DNA of 64,000 nt from Bacteroidota bacterium (GCA_023387985.1 JAEWHC010000003.1:26117-90116), one strand, 5' to 3'. Shown: positions 51,318 to 60,206, numbered from the stretch's first letter. Numbers and translations are program-made. The notes: generated by a model from the letters alone, not told the origin.

Positions 51318-52196
51318 TCAATTCCTGACATCCATTCCCCAAACCAACTTCGTCCTTAAAGTTTCCAGGAAGGTATTTTCAGAAAATCGCAGCAATTGAA
51401 TGTCAAAGTCTTCCCTTCGAACAGCCATTTGCGTTTTCAGGTCTACGAGTTCACGGCGGCTGTCGAGGCTTGCCTGGAACTGCGGGTAGCGTCCTTCGAT
51501 TTCGAAACTTACAATGTTTGAATCAGGGATCACAATCGGTCGAACATTAAGATTGTGGGGGGCGATGGGCGTCAATACAAACACCTTGCTGTGCGGAAAC
51601 AAGATCGGCCCGTTGCAACTCAGGTTGTAACCCGTGCTTCCGGTTGGCGTACTCAGGATGATTCCGTCCGCCCAATACGTATTCAAAAATTCCCCATTGA
51701 GATAGGTATGCACTTTGATCATGGAAGTGGTGTCCGAGCGGTGGATCACAAACTCATTGAGGGCAAAAGGGGTCTCGCCAAAGATGGGTGTATCCGTATC
51801 CAGATGAATCATAGCCCTGCGGTCGATGATGTATTGCCTGTTGGCAATGGCTTCACTAAGCCTCTTGAAATCGCCTTTGCTGAATGGCGCAAGAAATCCC
51901 AGCCTGCCGAAATTGACGCCCAGTAAAGGAATTTTTTTATCGCGAATAAGTGCTGCCGCATCAAGCATGGTGCCATCGCCACCAAGGCTTATCATGCATT
52001 CAAATCCGCTGTCGAGGTCTTCATGTACGGCGAAGATTTTCGCCCATTTCTCAACCGGGGCACCAAAGTCTTCATCCTCCATCAGCCGGCGATGAACATA
52101 AGGCGTGATCTTATGCAGCGTCAATTCCTTGATTAAGGTCAGGAAAGCGGGAGCATGCTCTTTGTCCAGGCTCCGGCTGTAGATAGCAACTTTCAT
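51318..52196 (-). CDS. nadK: NAD kinase
   Basis: 292 residues. Signatures GGDGTMLDAAALI (ATP/NAD site), GVNFGRLGFLAP, FALNEFVIHR, DGIILSTPTGSTGYNLS and LTPIAPHNLNVRPIV. It phosphorylates NAD to NADP, in the cytoplasm. The start is ATG 52196; a promoter element TACCTTTA ends 6 bases upstream. Single gene, divergent from the ATE-like gene across 177 bases. Confidence 0.95.
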   Translation of the reverse strand: MKVAIYSRSLDKEHAPAFLTLIKELTLHKITPYVHRRLMEDEDFGAPVEKWAKIFAVHEDLDSGFECMISLGGDGTMLDAAALIRDKKIPLLGVNFGRLGFLAPFSKGDFKRLSEAIANRQYIIDRRAMIHLDTDTPIFGETPFALNEFVIHRSDTTSMIKVHTYLNGEFLNTYWADGIILSTPTGSTGYNLSCNGPILFPHSKVFVLTPIAPHNLNVRPIVIPDSNIVSFEIEGRYPQFQASLDSRRELVDLKTQMAVRREDFDIQLLRFSENTFLETLRTKLVWGMDVRN

Positions 52197-52202
52197 AAGG
52201 GA

Positions 52203-52210
52203 TAAAGGTA
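52203..52210 (-). promoter_or_regulatory. nadK -7 promoter element, 6 bases before the ATG
   Basis: TACCTTTA on the minus strand, one base off TAnnTTTG, followed by TCCCTT and the ATG at 52196. Possible leaderless transcript. Confidence 0.45.
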
Positions 52211-52373
52211 GTATCTAAGTTTAAAAAATCGGAGCGGTATTGCGGTAATCCGTTCGGGATTTCCTTTATCTCAATGTTCTTTTTTTGCCATGTTTTCTCC
52301 ATCTTTGGTGCATTGCGGATAAAGCCTACCCTATTCTCAGGCAATATTTCCGGGAAAATAAAAACGTTTTTCA

Positions 52374-53420
52374 ATGGTTCGTCCTGATCCTCCATACCTG
52401 CATTTGGAATCGGCTTTCGCACAGCCGGCAAACTTTATTCCTGAAACCCAGGTATGGAACCGTTTTCCCGAATATGCCCTGGATCTTTACCTGGCCAGGG
52501 GTTGGTTTCGAAGCCAGCACACGATGTTTGTTTCTTACTTCATGAATGCCGGGGAAAAGATCCATGATATTGTTCCCTTGCGTATTGACCTCCGCAACTA
52601 CCGGGTTCCGGCGAAAATTGAAAAAATGTTCAGGCGCCTGGGCGAATTTGAATTTTGGGTTTCGCCATTTTATCCCAATGCTGAGTTTTTCGAGCTGCTG
52701 AGGAGATATAAGCATTACGAAGAATTTGGTTATCAATGGGATCATTTTGAGAGTTTCAAGATTACACCGCCCCTGTTCCGCACCTACGAGATCAAGATGA
52801 AGCACAACGATCGTGTGGCAGCTATTGGGCTTATTGACCTGGGCCAGAGATCGGCCATGGGATTGCTCAATATTTATGATCCTGAATATGGCCGGTACAG
52901 TCCTGGAAAATTGCTTGTGGCCGCGAAGATCAACTGGCTGCAGTCAATGCATTACCGATATTTTTATCCAGGTTATTTTGTTCCGGGCTATGCAAAATTT
53001 GATTATAAATTACAGTTTGCTCCTCAAGCCACAGAATACATTGATTTTTTGGATGGCCATTGGAAACCGATACGGCAATTTGGAGATCATGGTCCTAACC
53101 GCGACATACTGAATCAGTTGCAACAGGTACAAAATTCCTCTAAGCATCCCCTGCATTTGCGCAGGAACAACCAGGCATGTTTTATCCATCCACTCAGCCA
53201 CATCTTCAATTTGTTTGAGATGCCCTGGTATCTTTCTGAGCATGATTTGATCGGCACGGAAAACGAAACGGTAATCAGCTATCACCCTTCCAAAAAAATG
53301 CTGGAAGAAATTGACATCGAATGGATGGACCAACCGATGTATGAAATGCTCGATCCTGCGGCCACAACAGGGAAATTAATGGTGGCCACCCGGCGGCGTC
53401 CGTTTCCAGGTCTGGTTTAA
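52374..53420 (+). CDS. ATE/Bpt-like aminoacyl-tRNA-protein transferase
   Basis: 348 residues. The C-terminal half has the GNAT-like ATE pattern: IGLIDLGQRSAMGLLNIYDP, then EYGRYSPGKLLVAAKINWLQ and YPGYFVPGYAKFDY (residues ~198-211). The N-terminal part also fits (YLARGWFRSQHTMFVSY, DIVPLRIDLRNYRVP, KMFRRLGEF and FYPNAEFFELLRRYKHYEEF). ATE/Bpt enzymes attach Arg or Leu to N-terminal acidic or oxidised residues and mark proteins for the N-degron pathway. The cysteines (CxxC region near residues 55-68) that bind an Fe-S cluster in ATE1 are absent. Cytoplasmic; function inferred from fold. Confidence 0.7.
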   Translation: MVRPDPPYLHLESAFAQPANFIPETQVWNRFPEYALDLYLARGWFRSQHTMFVSYFMNAGEKIHDIVPLRIDLRNYRVPAKIEKMFRRLGEFEFWVSPFYPNAEFFELLRRYKHYEEFGYQWDHFESFKITPPLFRTYEIKMKHNDRVAAIGLIDLGQRSAMGLLNIYDPEYGRYSPGKLLVAAKINWLQSMHYRYFYPGYFVPGYAKFDYKLQFAPQATEYIDFLDGHWKPIRQFGDHGPNRDILNQLQQVQNSSKHPLHLRRNNQACFIHPLSHIFNLFEMPWYLSEHDLIGTENETVISYHPSKKMLEEIDIEWMDQPMYEMLDPAATTGKLMVATRRRPFPGLV

Positions 53421-53426
53421 TTGCCT

Positions 53427-53452
53427 TTTAGAAAAAAGCCTGGCTTTCTAAA
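53427..53452. terminator. Hairpin between convergent ATE-like and PLP-enzyme genes
   Basis: TTTAGAAA (53427-53434) with TTTCTAAA (53445-53452), perfect 8 bp, with an inner GCC/GGC. No long U-run follows on either side. Confidence 0.4.
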
Positions 53453-53495
53453 TTGCCGGCCTGTTGAGTTCCGCAAATTTGTTCATTCTTTGAGC

Positions 53496-54635
53496 TCAGC
53501 CAATGGCCTGGAACAGGTCTTCAATCAAATCTTCACCATCCTCAATGCCAACGCTTAGGCGGATGAGTGTATCGCCCAATCCATTCCTGAGGCGCTCTTC
53601 GCGGGGAATACTGGCATGCGTCATACTTGCCGGATGATTGATCAGGCTCTCCACGCCCCCCAGGCTTTCCGCAAGCGCAAATATTTTTGTGCCACTCAAC
53701 ACGCGGTTGGCAGCTTCCATGCTATCCTCCTGCAATTCAAAGCTCAGCATTCCACCATATCCGCGCATTTGCCTGCGGGCAATTTCGTGGTTTGGATGAT
53801 CGGTAAATCCGGGCCAGTAAACTTTTGAAACTTTTTCATGGTTGCGTAAAGCGTAAGCGATCTTTTCGCCATTTTCACAGTGGCGTTGCATTCGTACATG
53901 CAATGTTTTTATACCCCTCAATACCAGGAAGCAATCCATAGGTCCCGGCACGGCACCACAACTTTTTTGAATGAAATAAAGTTCATCGCGCAGGGCCTGA
54001 TCATTCATCACCAGGCAACCCTGGATCACATCGCTATGTCCACCCAGGTACTTCGTTGCCGAATGCATGACAATATCTGCTCCGAGGTCAAGGGGATTTT
54101 GGAGATAAGGCGAAGCGAAGGTATTGTCTACACAAAGCAACGCGTTGTGTCTTTTGGCAATATCCGCCACCGCAGCAATGTCTGTGATATTCATCAAAGG
54201 ATTGGTGGGTGTTTCCGTCCAGATCAGTTTTGTCGCGGGATTCATTGCGGCCTCCACATTTGCCGGATCCTGCATGTTGACATAATTGAAACCGATTCCA
54301 AATTTTGCGAAAATCTTACTAAAGAGTCGGTAGGTTCCTCCATACATATCGTTGGCGCAAAGCACCTCATCACCGGGCTTCAACAATTTTACCACCGCAT
54401 CGGTAGCTGCAACACCACTACTGAATACCAAACCAAATTTTCCATTTTCAATTCCGGCACAAGCTTCCTCGAGTGCAAAACGGGTGGGGTTCTGACTGCG
54501 TGCATATTCGAAGCCTTTATTTACCCCCGGGGCCGACTGCACAAAAGTGGAGGTTTGATAAACCGGTGTCATGATTGCTCCTGTTGAAGGATCGGGATGA
54601 GCGCCGGCATGAATCATTTTAGTGGCTTGTTTCAT
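53496..54635 (-). CDS. Cystathionine gamma-synthase/lyase-type PLP enzyme
   Basis: 379 residues from ATG 54635 (MKQATKMIHAGAHPDPSTGA); an ATG at 54653 is also possible. Fold-type I Cys/Met metabolism enzyme: PVYQTSTFVQSAPG, YARSQNPTR, SSGVAATDAV, VDNTFASPYLQNPLDLGADI, and the PLP lysine in SATKYLGGHSD. Ends with LIRLSVGIEDGEDLIEDL. It acts in trans-sulfuration (cystathionine synthesis or cleavage); synthase versus lyase is not settled from sequence. Convergent with the ATE-like gene. Confidence 0.9.
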   Translation of the reverse strand: MKQATKMIHAGAHPDPSTGAIMTPVYQTSTFVQSAPGVNKGFEYARSQNPTRFALEEACAGIENGKFGLVFSSGVAATDAVVKLLKPGDEVLCANDMYGGTYRLFSKIFAKFGIGFNYVNMQDPANVEAAMNPATKLIWTETPTNPLMNITDIAAVADIAKRHNALLCVDNTFASPYLQNPLDLGADIVMHSATKYLGGHSDVIQGCLVMNDQALRDELYFIQKSCGAVPGPMDCFLVLRGIKTLHVRMQRHCENGEKIAYALRNHEKVSKVYWPGFTDHPNHEIARRQMRGYGGMLSFELQEDSMEAANRVLSGTKIFALAESLGGVESLINHPASMTHASIPREERLRNGLGDTLIRLSVGIEDGEDLIEDLFQAIG

Positions 54636-54724
54636 AATCTTGGTTTTCAGCAAAATAACGAAATCAAGCTGTTCCCCGCCGTTAAATCAAAAACGTATTT
54701 GTGGATACGATTTTCGGAGATTGG

Positions 54725-55294
54725 TTATTTACCACTATAGCGAATAGGCAATATGGCTTTGATATTGTCCCAGGCCATGATCAGCGAGCCGTTTCCGTCA
54801 AAAAGCATGGTGAAAAATTCAAAAGGACTTTCCACGCCGCTTGTAGAGACCTCGGTACGCAGCACATCCTGCCTGCTGTCGTAGCTGAAGCTGCCCCAGC
54901 TGTCCAGGTTTTTGTTCAGGATTATGGTCCATTTTCCTTCCTGCGGAATGGCAAACAGTGAATAACGACCTTTCTCAATCCGCTTATTGGCAATATGAAC
55001 GGCCTGGAAAAATTCAATCTCGGTATTTTCATTGGCGCCTAACCTCCATACATCGCCAAAGGGTACAATGCCCCCAAAAACGGTGCGGCCGTTTTTTTGT
55101 GGCCGGCTGTAGATTACTCTTGCTTTTGGTGATTGGGTGGTACGCGGATTCTGCACTTTCAGGATCGGGTATCCGAAGGGGTGATACGACATGTCCATGG
55201 GTGATTTATCGGGCTCCACGGGCAGCGTTTGCGCCTGCAGGGCAAATCCAATTCCAAAACTCAATAAAATAACTGTAAATAAACGCTTCATCAT
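54725..55294 (-). CDS. DUF2911 secreted protein
   Basis: 189 residues with a signal peptide (MMKRLFTVILLSFGIGFALQAQ). The mature part matches DUF2911: RVIYSRPQKNGRTVFGGIVPFGDVWRLGANENTEIEF (a conserved block at ~60-95), KGRYSLFAIPQEGKWTIILNK and FFTMLFDGNGSLIMAW. This domain is frequent in Bacteroidota; the function is unknown. Periplasmic or outer surface. Divergent from the CoA-transferase gene. Confidence 0.88.
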   Translation of the reverse strand: MMKRLFTVILLSFGIGFALQAQTLPVEPDKSPMDMSYHPFGYPILKVQNPRTTQSPKARVIYSRPQKNGRTVFGGIVPFGDVWRLGANENTEIEFFQAVHIANKRIEKGRYSLFAIPQEGKWTIILNKNLDSWGSFSYDSRQDVLRTEVSTSGVESPFEFFTMLFDGNGSLIMAWDNIKAILPIRYSGK

Positions 55295-55368
55295 GATTTA
55301 ACTCATTTGTGTCCAAAATATTGGTGTGCAAATTTGCATACAGAAACTAAAACGAATTAAAAAATAAA

Positions 55369-56652
55369 ATGGCATCCAAAATTAATTACGTAAATGCTGA
55401 CGACGCGCTTCAAATCATTCAAAGCGGAAACCGCGTTTATATGCATGGGAGTGCCCAAACACCCACCTTCCTTACAGCAGCGCTTGCCAAACACAAAAAC
55501 CGGTTGAAGGACGTGGAGATTGTTTCCATTACCGTGCAGGGAGATATCACCATTTCTTCGCCGGAATATAGTGGAATCTTTAACATAAACAGCCTGTTTG
55601 TGAGTGAACCCGTCAGGGCTGCCGTTAGCGAAGGCCGTGCGGATTTTGTGCCCGTTTTCCTGAGTGATATCCCCGATCTGTTCCGCACCATTATGCCCAT
55701 CGATGTTGCCCTCGTGCAGGTTTCTCCTCCGGATGCCCACGGTTATTGCAGCCTTGGCGTTTCGGTAGATATTGCCCGCAGTGCCGTAAACACCGCCAAA
55801 TACGTTGTAGCCCAGGTGAATCCGAGAATTCCACGAACACATGGTGATGGCATGATCCATATCCGTCGTTTCACGCACATGGTGTGGCATGAACAGGAAT
55901 TGCCGCAAATAAACTACGGAGCCAAGACCGGCCCTGATGAAATGAAGATTGGTGAAATCATCGCCGGAATGATCGAGGATGGATCAACCTTGCAAATGGG
56001 CATCGGTACCATTCCCGATGCGGTACTGAAATGCCTGGGCAACCACAAGAACCTCGGTGTTCATACCGAAATGTTTAGTGATGGCATCGTCAGGCTGGTG
56101 GCGGATGACGTGATCAACAATAAAATGAAACGCATTCATCCCAACAAAACCGTAACGGGGTTTGCTATTGGCACCGATCTGCTTTACAATTATGTAAATG
56201 ATAACCCGAGCTTTGCCTTCCTGGATATTGATTATGTAAATGACCCCCATGTCATCCGGCGCAACCCACGTGTGGTGGCCATCAACAGTGCTGTGGAAAT
56301 TGACATTACAGGGCAGGTTTGCGCAGATTCAATTGGCACTAAGCAATTCAGTGGAATCGGTGGGCAAATGGATTTCATCCGTGGCGCCGCCTTGAGTGAA
56401 GGCGGTAAACCGATCATTGCCATTACGAGCCGCACAGCCAAAGGCGTACCCCGCATTGTACCCACGCTTAAAGCAGGTGCCGGAGTGGTTACCACCCGCG
56501 GCCACATCCATTATGTAGTTACCGAATATGGCATTGCCTACCTCTATGGCAAAAACTTGCGTCAGCGTGCCCGTGCGCTCATCAACATTGCGCACCCTGA
56601 TGACCGGGAAATGCTGGAACGTGCAGCTTTTCAACGGTTCAATATTTTTTAA
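55369..56652 (+). CDS. Acetyl-CoA hydrolase/CoA-transferase family
   Basis: 427 residues. Conserved blocks: QSGNRVYMHGSAQTPTFL, VSPPDAHGYCSLGVSVDIAR, TLQMGIGTIPDAVLKCL, GVHTEMFSDGIVRLV (likely the catalytic Glu), then SGIGGQMDFIRGAALS and GAGVVTTRGHIHYVVTEYG. Members move CoA between acetate, succinate, 4-hydroxybutyrate or similar acids; the exact acceptor is not decided. Cytoplasmic. Single gene. Confidence 0.88.
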   Translation: MASKINYVNADDALQIIQSGNRVYMHGSAQTPTFLTAALAKHKNRLKDVEIVSITVQGDITISSPEYSGIFNINSLFVSEPVRAAVSEGRADFVPVFLSDIPDLFRTIMPIDVALVQVSPPDAHGYCSLGVSVDIARSAVNTAKYVVAQVNPRIPRTHGDGMIHIRRFTHMVWHEQELPQINYGAKTGPDEMKIGEIIAGMIEDGSTLQMGIGTIPDAVLKCLGNHKNLGVHTEMFSDGIVRLVADDVINNKMKRIHPNKTVTGFAIGTDLLYNYVNDNPSFAFLDIDYVNDPHVIRRNPRVVAINSAVEIDITGQVCADSIGTKQFSGIGGQMDFIRGAALSEGGKPIIAITSRTAKGVPRIVPTLKAGAGVVTTRGHIHYVVTEYGIAYLYGKNLRQRARALINIAHPDDREMLERAAFQRFNIF

Positions 56653-56845
56653 TATACACCGGGGAGGATTGCCGAAGACAAATTGGATCGCCAAAGAAAA
56701 GGAGCGTCCTCCGGACCGGAAAGAAATGTATCAGGAAACAGGGGGACCATTTTGAAGCAAGATCCACACGGCGTACCTGGGTTATGCTAAGGGCAGTTAC
56801 TAAACAGGTACGTCCGCAGCTGTCAAAACAAAACCAGGCAGCAAC

Positions 56846-57760
56846 TCAGGACAGGAGACCCGGCTCCGGTTCACTGCCAGCCGGTCGGGACCGGTCGTTT
56901 GGCAGGGGTATGAATACCTCATTGTCATGGGGCGGCAAAATGATGCGGCCCTGTCTCCAGTCTTCTTTGGCCTGTTCAATTCTTTCCCGGCTTGAGCTCA
57001 CAAAATTCCACCAAATAAAACGTTCGCCTAGTGGTTCGCCGCCCAGGATCATCAAGGTGGTCAGATCCCTGGCCCGAATGGTGGGTTCTTCGCCTTTTTT
57101 GAAAACAACCATTACGCCGGGTGTATAGGTTACACCATCAATTTCCACACTGCCGTATACCACATAAAGACCTCTTTCACTATGTTCGCGTGGAAGGGTC
57201 ATGGTAGCCAGAGGCTGTAAAGCAACATGGAGGTAAAACATAGGGGAAAGTGTCGCCACTTCGCTTCTAAGCCCAAAAGCATTTCCCGCGATAAGCCGCA
57301 TCCAAACGCCGGTATCGGTATAAACCGGCAATTGTTCCGGCTTATAATTGGTAAAGGTTGGTGCCGCTTCTTCATCTTTCACCGGGAGGGCAACCCAGGT
57401 CTGGATAAGTTCGAGGCCGCCGACAAGAGCGGCAGGATCTTCAAAACGTTCAGAATGCGCTATACCGCGGCCGGCCGTCATCCAGTTGACTTCACCGGGC
57501 CTGATGATCTGCTCAGCGCCTGTACTGTCGCGATGCGTCATATTGCCTTCCAGCAAATAACTTACGGTGGAAAGCCCGATATGGGGGTGGGGCAAAACAT
57601 CCATATCCGAAACGGGCTGCGGCAAATCATTCAACGGTCCCGCATGGTCCATAAAAATAAACGGACCCACCATACGTCTTTTACGAAAGGGAAGGATACG
57701 TTTTACGGTAATGGCGTGGCTGATTGCAGCCTCACGCGCTTCGATAATTATTTCCGGCAT
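56846..57760 (-). CDS. Pirin-family protein
   Basis: 304 residues of the bicupin pirin family. The N-terminal cupin has RMVGPFIFMDHAGP, DVLPHPHIGLSTVSYLLEGN with the metal-binding His residues, DSTGAEQIIRPGEVNWMTAGRGI and AHSERF. The C-terminal cupin (~200-290) has YVVYGSVEIDGVTYTPGVMV and ILGGEPLGERFIWWNFVS. Iron-binding; some members have quercetinase activity or act as redox sensors. Co-directional with the SDR gene but a terminator separates them. Confidence 0.9.
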   Translation of the reverse strand: MPEIIIEAREAAISHAITVKRILPFRKRRMVGPFIFMDHAGPLNDLPQPVSDMDVLPHPHIGLSTVSYLLEGNMTHRDSTGAEQIIRPGEVNWMTAGRGIAHSERFEDPAALVGGLELIQTWVALPVKDEEAAPTFTNYKPEQLPVYTDTGVWMRLIAGNAFGLRSEVATLSPMFYLHVALQPLATMTLPREHSERGLYVVYGSVEIDGVTYTPGVMVVFKKGEEPTIRARDLTTLMILGGEPLGERFIWWNFVSSSRERIEQAKEDWRQGRIILPPHDNEVFIPLPNDRSRPAGSEPEPGLLS

Positions 57761-57805
57761 ACCATGAGTTTAAAAGGCGCTTCAAGTAGGAAAGGTAGTG
57801 CAGGT

Positions 57806-57837
57806 AAAAATTAAAGCAGGCATTACACCTGCCTTAA
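57806..57837 (-). terminator. Terminator of the SDR gene
   Basis: TTAAAGCAGG (57811-57820) with CCTGCCTTAA (57828-57837), one mismatch; on the minus strand a T-rich run (AATTTTT) follows. It lies 23 bases past the SDR stop. Confidence 0.6.
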
Positions 57838-57859
57838 TTCATCATCAATAAAACCACAA

Positions 57860-58651
57860 TCACACAGTTCCGTAGGCGTTGGATTCTCCACCGTCGATGG
57901 CAATCACCTGCCCGCTTACATATTGATTCTCCTCACTCAGTAAAAAAGCAACCAGTTTCGCCACGTCTTCAGGCTGGCCCAGTCTCTTTGTAGGGTTGGA
58001 TTGCGCATAATCATTTTCTGCTTTTTTCGGATCGTCAGGATTGACCTGCTTAAATGCTTCCGCCACCATAGGGGTAAGGATCGCTCCCGGTGCAATGGCA
58101 TTGGTAAGAATATTGTAACGCCCGTATTCCAAAGCCGAATTCTTCGTCATGCCGGTTACAGCATGTTTGGAAGCCACATACGCGGTTTGATTCATTACAC
58201 CGCGGATTCCGCCAACAGATGCAACATTGACTATGCGTCCAAATCCCTGTTCCTGCATGAGCGGCAATACGAACCGCATGCCGTAGTAAACGCCCATCAG
58301 GTTGATGTCAATTACTTTTCTGAAAACATTGAGGTCGTATTCTGCAAGTGGTGCCTGGCGGCCTTCGATGCCGGCATTGTTGTACAACCCATCCACTTTG
58401 CCAAAAACTTCTTTGGCTTTATCTACATAATTTTTTACCTCTTCCTCATTGGATACATCCGCAACAACCAAGAGGATCTCTGCTTCAGGGAAATCCTTTT
58501 TGATTTTGGCTTCGGCTTCCCGAAGCGCTTCATTCTTTAAATCCACAAGCGTGAGTTTCGCATTTTTTGAAGCGAGCTCATAGGCTGCTGCATAACCGAG
58601 CCCGCTTGCTGCCCCGGTTACAATAATGCTTTTGTTTGTAAAATCTGCCAT
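57860..58651 (-). CDS. Short-chain dehydrogenase/reductase
   Basis: 263 residues from ATG 58651 (MADFTNKSIIVTGAASGLGY); an upstream ATG at 58678 adds nine residues outside the fold. Classical SDR: TGAASGLG cofactor motif, LYNNAGIEG (NAG), VNVASVGGIRG (catalytic Ser) and YVASK (catalytic Tyr and Lys), C-terminal PEDVAKLVAFLLSEENQYVS. NAD-type binding pattern (LVDLKN acidic residue after beta 2). Substrate unknown. Confidence 0.9.
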   Translation of the reverse strand: MADFTNKSIIVTGAASGLGYAAAYELASKNAKLTLVDLKNEALREAEAKIKKDFPEAEILLVVADVSNEEEVKNYVDKAKEVFGKVDGLYNNAGIEGRQAPLAEYDLNVFRKVIDINLMGVYYGMRFVLPLMQEQGFGRIVNVASVGGIRGVMNQTAYVASKHAVTGMTKNSALEYGRYNILTNAIAPGAILTPMVAEAFKQVNPDDPKKAENDYAQSNPTKRLGQPEDVAKLVAFLLSEENQYVSGQVIAIDGGESNAYGTV

Positions 58652-59201
58652 TTCAATCGTTTTATAGTTTTTAATCATACCCGGTAATGCTGTTTGTATG
58701 CCGGGCTATTGAACAACAAATCTATTCTGTGAAATGCAGGGAGACATTAACATAGGATAATTAACGCTGTACGCTACATTATCCTTTACGGTCCAACCGG
58801 GGAGGTGCAAAAATCAGGCGGGATTATTAAAATAACTACAACTTAATTCTAAACTTCCATAACCCACTATCCAAACATCAGCGTCAAAAATAAAGGCAGC
58901 TTAATGGACCACTCGCAATTCACCATTTCAAAATAAGTGGAATTCAATCCGGTTTTTTGTACCACTGAAAATATTTAATACTATGGAATTTAAAGAGTTT
59001 AAGTAAAAATATTTTTCCGAAAAAATCAGGACATTCATAATTGTGTTCAGAACGTCCTGAACCCACTTCTATAAATTCTTGTTTAAATCCTGAATGTTCT
59101 TCAGAAATTGACATTTCAAATCACAGAATTTACCAGATTATAAATGCGAAACAATTAGTGCTTTTTTGAAATTACGGTCAAATTTATTATTACGACAAAA
59201 A
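58652..59201. other. AT-rich gene-free stretch
   Basis: 550 bases after the SDR start, before the small membrane ORFs. No open frame with protein features. It contains the inverted repeat TCAGGAC/GTCCTGA at 59026-59060 and a short related palindrome (CCTGAATG... around 59084). Promoters for the SDR (minus) and the small plus-strand gene are expected here. Confidence 0.4.
59026..59060. repeat. Inverted repeat upstream of a small membrane gene
   Basis: TCAGGAC (59026-59032) with GTCCTGA (59054-59060), 21-base spacer. A binding-site or hairpin candidate; no regulator identified. Confidence 0.4.
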
Positions 59202-59509
59202 ATGTTTTTAAGTATGAGTATCCTAACAGCAATCATCTTTGTATATTTCATTGTACTATTTGGATGGCGCCTCATCAAAGTATTTACAAATTTACATCGG
59301 CACCTTCCCGACTGGAAACCGCTCTCCTTTATTTGGTCATGATAGTGGTTTATCTGTTTCTGCTCTTATGGGGTACCGGATATTTCGCAGTTACCACAAC
59401 AAATCAACCCCTGCAAATAATCAATGATTTTGACCATTCAATCTGGATAGTTCTTGCAATTGTTTTGGGTGTTGCAACAATAGTGGAATTGGTTGCCCAT
59501 AATTATTGA
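59202..59509 (+). pseudogene. Small membrane protein, probably frameshifted
   Basis: Two overlapping frames. Frame A, 59202-59342, reads MFLSMSILTAIIFVYFIVLF then WRLIKVFTNLHRHLPDWK and stops 9 codons later. Frame B, 59264-59509 (ATG 59264), carries two helices (ALLYLVMIVVYLFLLLWG and IWIVLAIVLGVATIVELV). Joining DWK of A to TALLYLVM of B gives a single plausible protein of ~100 residues with three helices; a one-base deletion near 59315 would explain the shift. Alternatively two small genes overlap, or only B is real. No family recognised. The DUF4136 gene converges on it. Confidence 0.45.
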
Positions 59510-59570
59510 CGTAAACAAAAAAAGCCTCAGAGGACGATCCTGGTTAACGATTGGTCATTTACCCAAATGC

Positions 59571-59607
59571 AAAAAACGGCCTGAATTTAAAGATCAGACC
59601 GTTTTTT
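59571..59607. terminator. Bidirectional terminator
   Basis: AAAAAACGG-C-CTGA (59571-59584) with TCAG-A-CCGTTTTTT (59594-59607): near-perfect stem with one mismatch and T-runs built into both arms. Serves the DUF4136 gene on the minus strand and the small plus-strand gene. Confidence 0.8.
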
Positions 59608-59627
59608 GTTTAGAACTAATTACTTAA

Positions 59628-60206
59628 TTATCGCTTTACCACGTCGTAACTTAACTTCTGAACTATGGCTTTCACCAGTTTATCAGCTTCCTGGGTCGTC
59701 ATGGTGCGGCTGCCAATATTGTTGGAAGCCCAGCCCTGCAAAAGTGTTTTACCGGTTTTGGCATCTGTCATTGTAATGGTTACGGTACCTTCATTGCCTT
59801 CAACGGTATAGCGGTCATAGCCCATAAAGCGGCTTGGATAATAAACCCTGAAATACCTGCTGGCATAAGGATTGTAAAATAACCTGGTAAATGGCATGCT
59901 GTATTGGGGATCACTTCTTTCCGATACGGTTCTTTCGGTAAGTAGATCGTAGCTCAGCAAGACATCGGGGTTATTGCTTTGTGTCCAACCGATATTTTCA
60001 AGCGCTCTTTCAGTTGCGGCCACCACCTGCTGCTTCGCAAGATCATTTTTTGCCGTTTCCCCCTTCAGGGTACTCCAGGCAAATGATTTGTAATTGTTCA
60101 GGTTTACATCGGGCGCCTTGTCAATATGTGCCGTGGGTCCGCAGGCCATCAGGCCTATCACAAGGAAGGCAAGAACGGCAATTAACGGATTGAATAACTT
60201 TTTCAT
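59628..60206 (-). CDS. DUF4136 lipoprotein
   Basis: 192 residues. Lipoprotein signal with lipobox GLMAC, mature start CGPTAHIDKAPDVNLNNYKS. The DUF4136 features follow: FAWSTLKG, AATERALENIGW, NPDVLLSYDL, GTVTITMTDAKTGKTLLQGW and the late EADKLVKAIVQKL. A Tyr- and Arg-rich insert (~105-130) is normal for some members. Envelope lipoprotein of unknown function. Terminated at 59571-59607. Confidence 0.88.
   Translation of the reverse strand: MKKLFNPLIAVLAFLVIGLMACGPTAHIDKAPDVNLNNYKSFAWSTLKGETAKNDLAKQQVVAATERALENIGWTQSNNPDVLLSYDLLTERTVSERSDPQYSMPFTRLFYNPYASRYFRVYYPSRFMGYDRYTVEGNEGTVTITMTDAKTGKTLLQGWASNNIGSRTMTTQEADKLVKAIVQKLSYDVVKR

Noticed and set aside
56666..56755. 28-codon TTG-started peptide after a GGGGAGG
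   Set aside because: Bacteroidota rarely use such sites; start is only two bases from the purine run; no similarity recognised.
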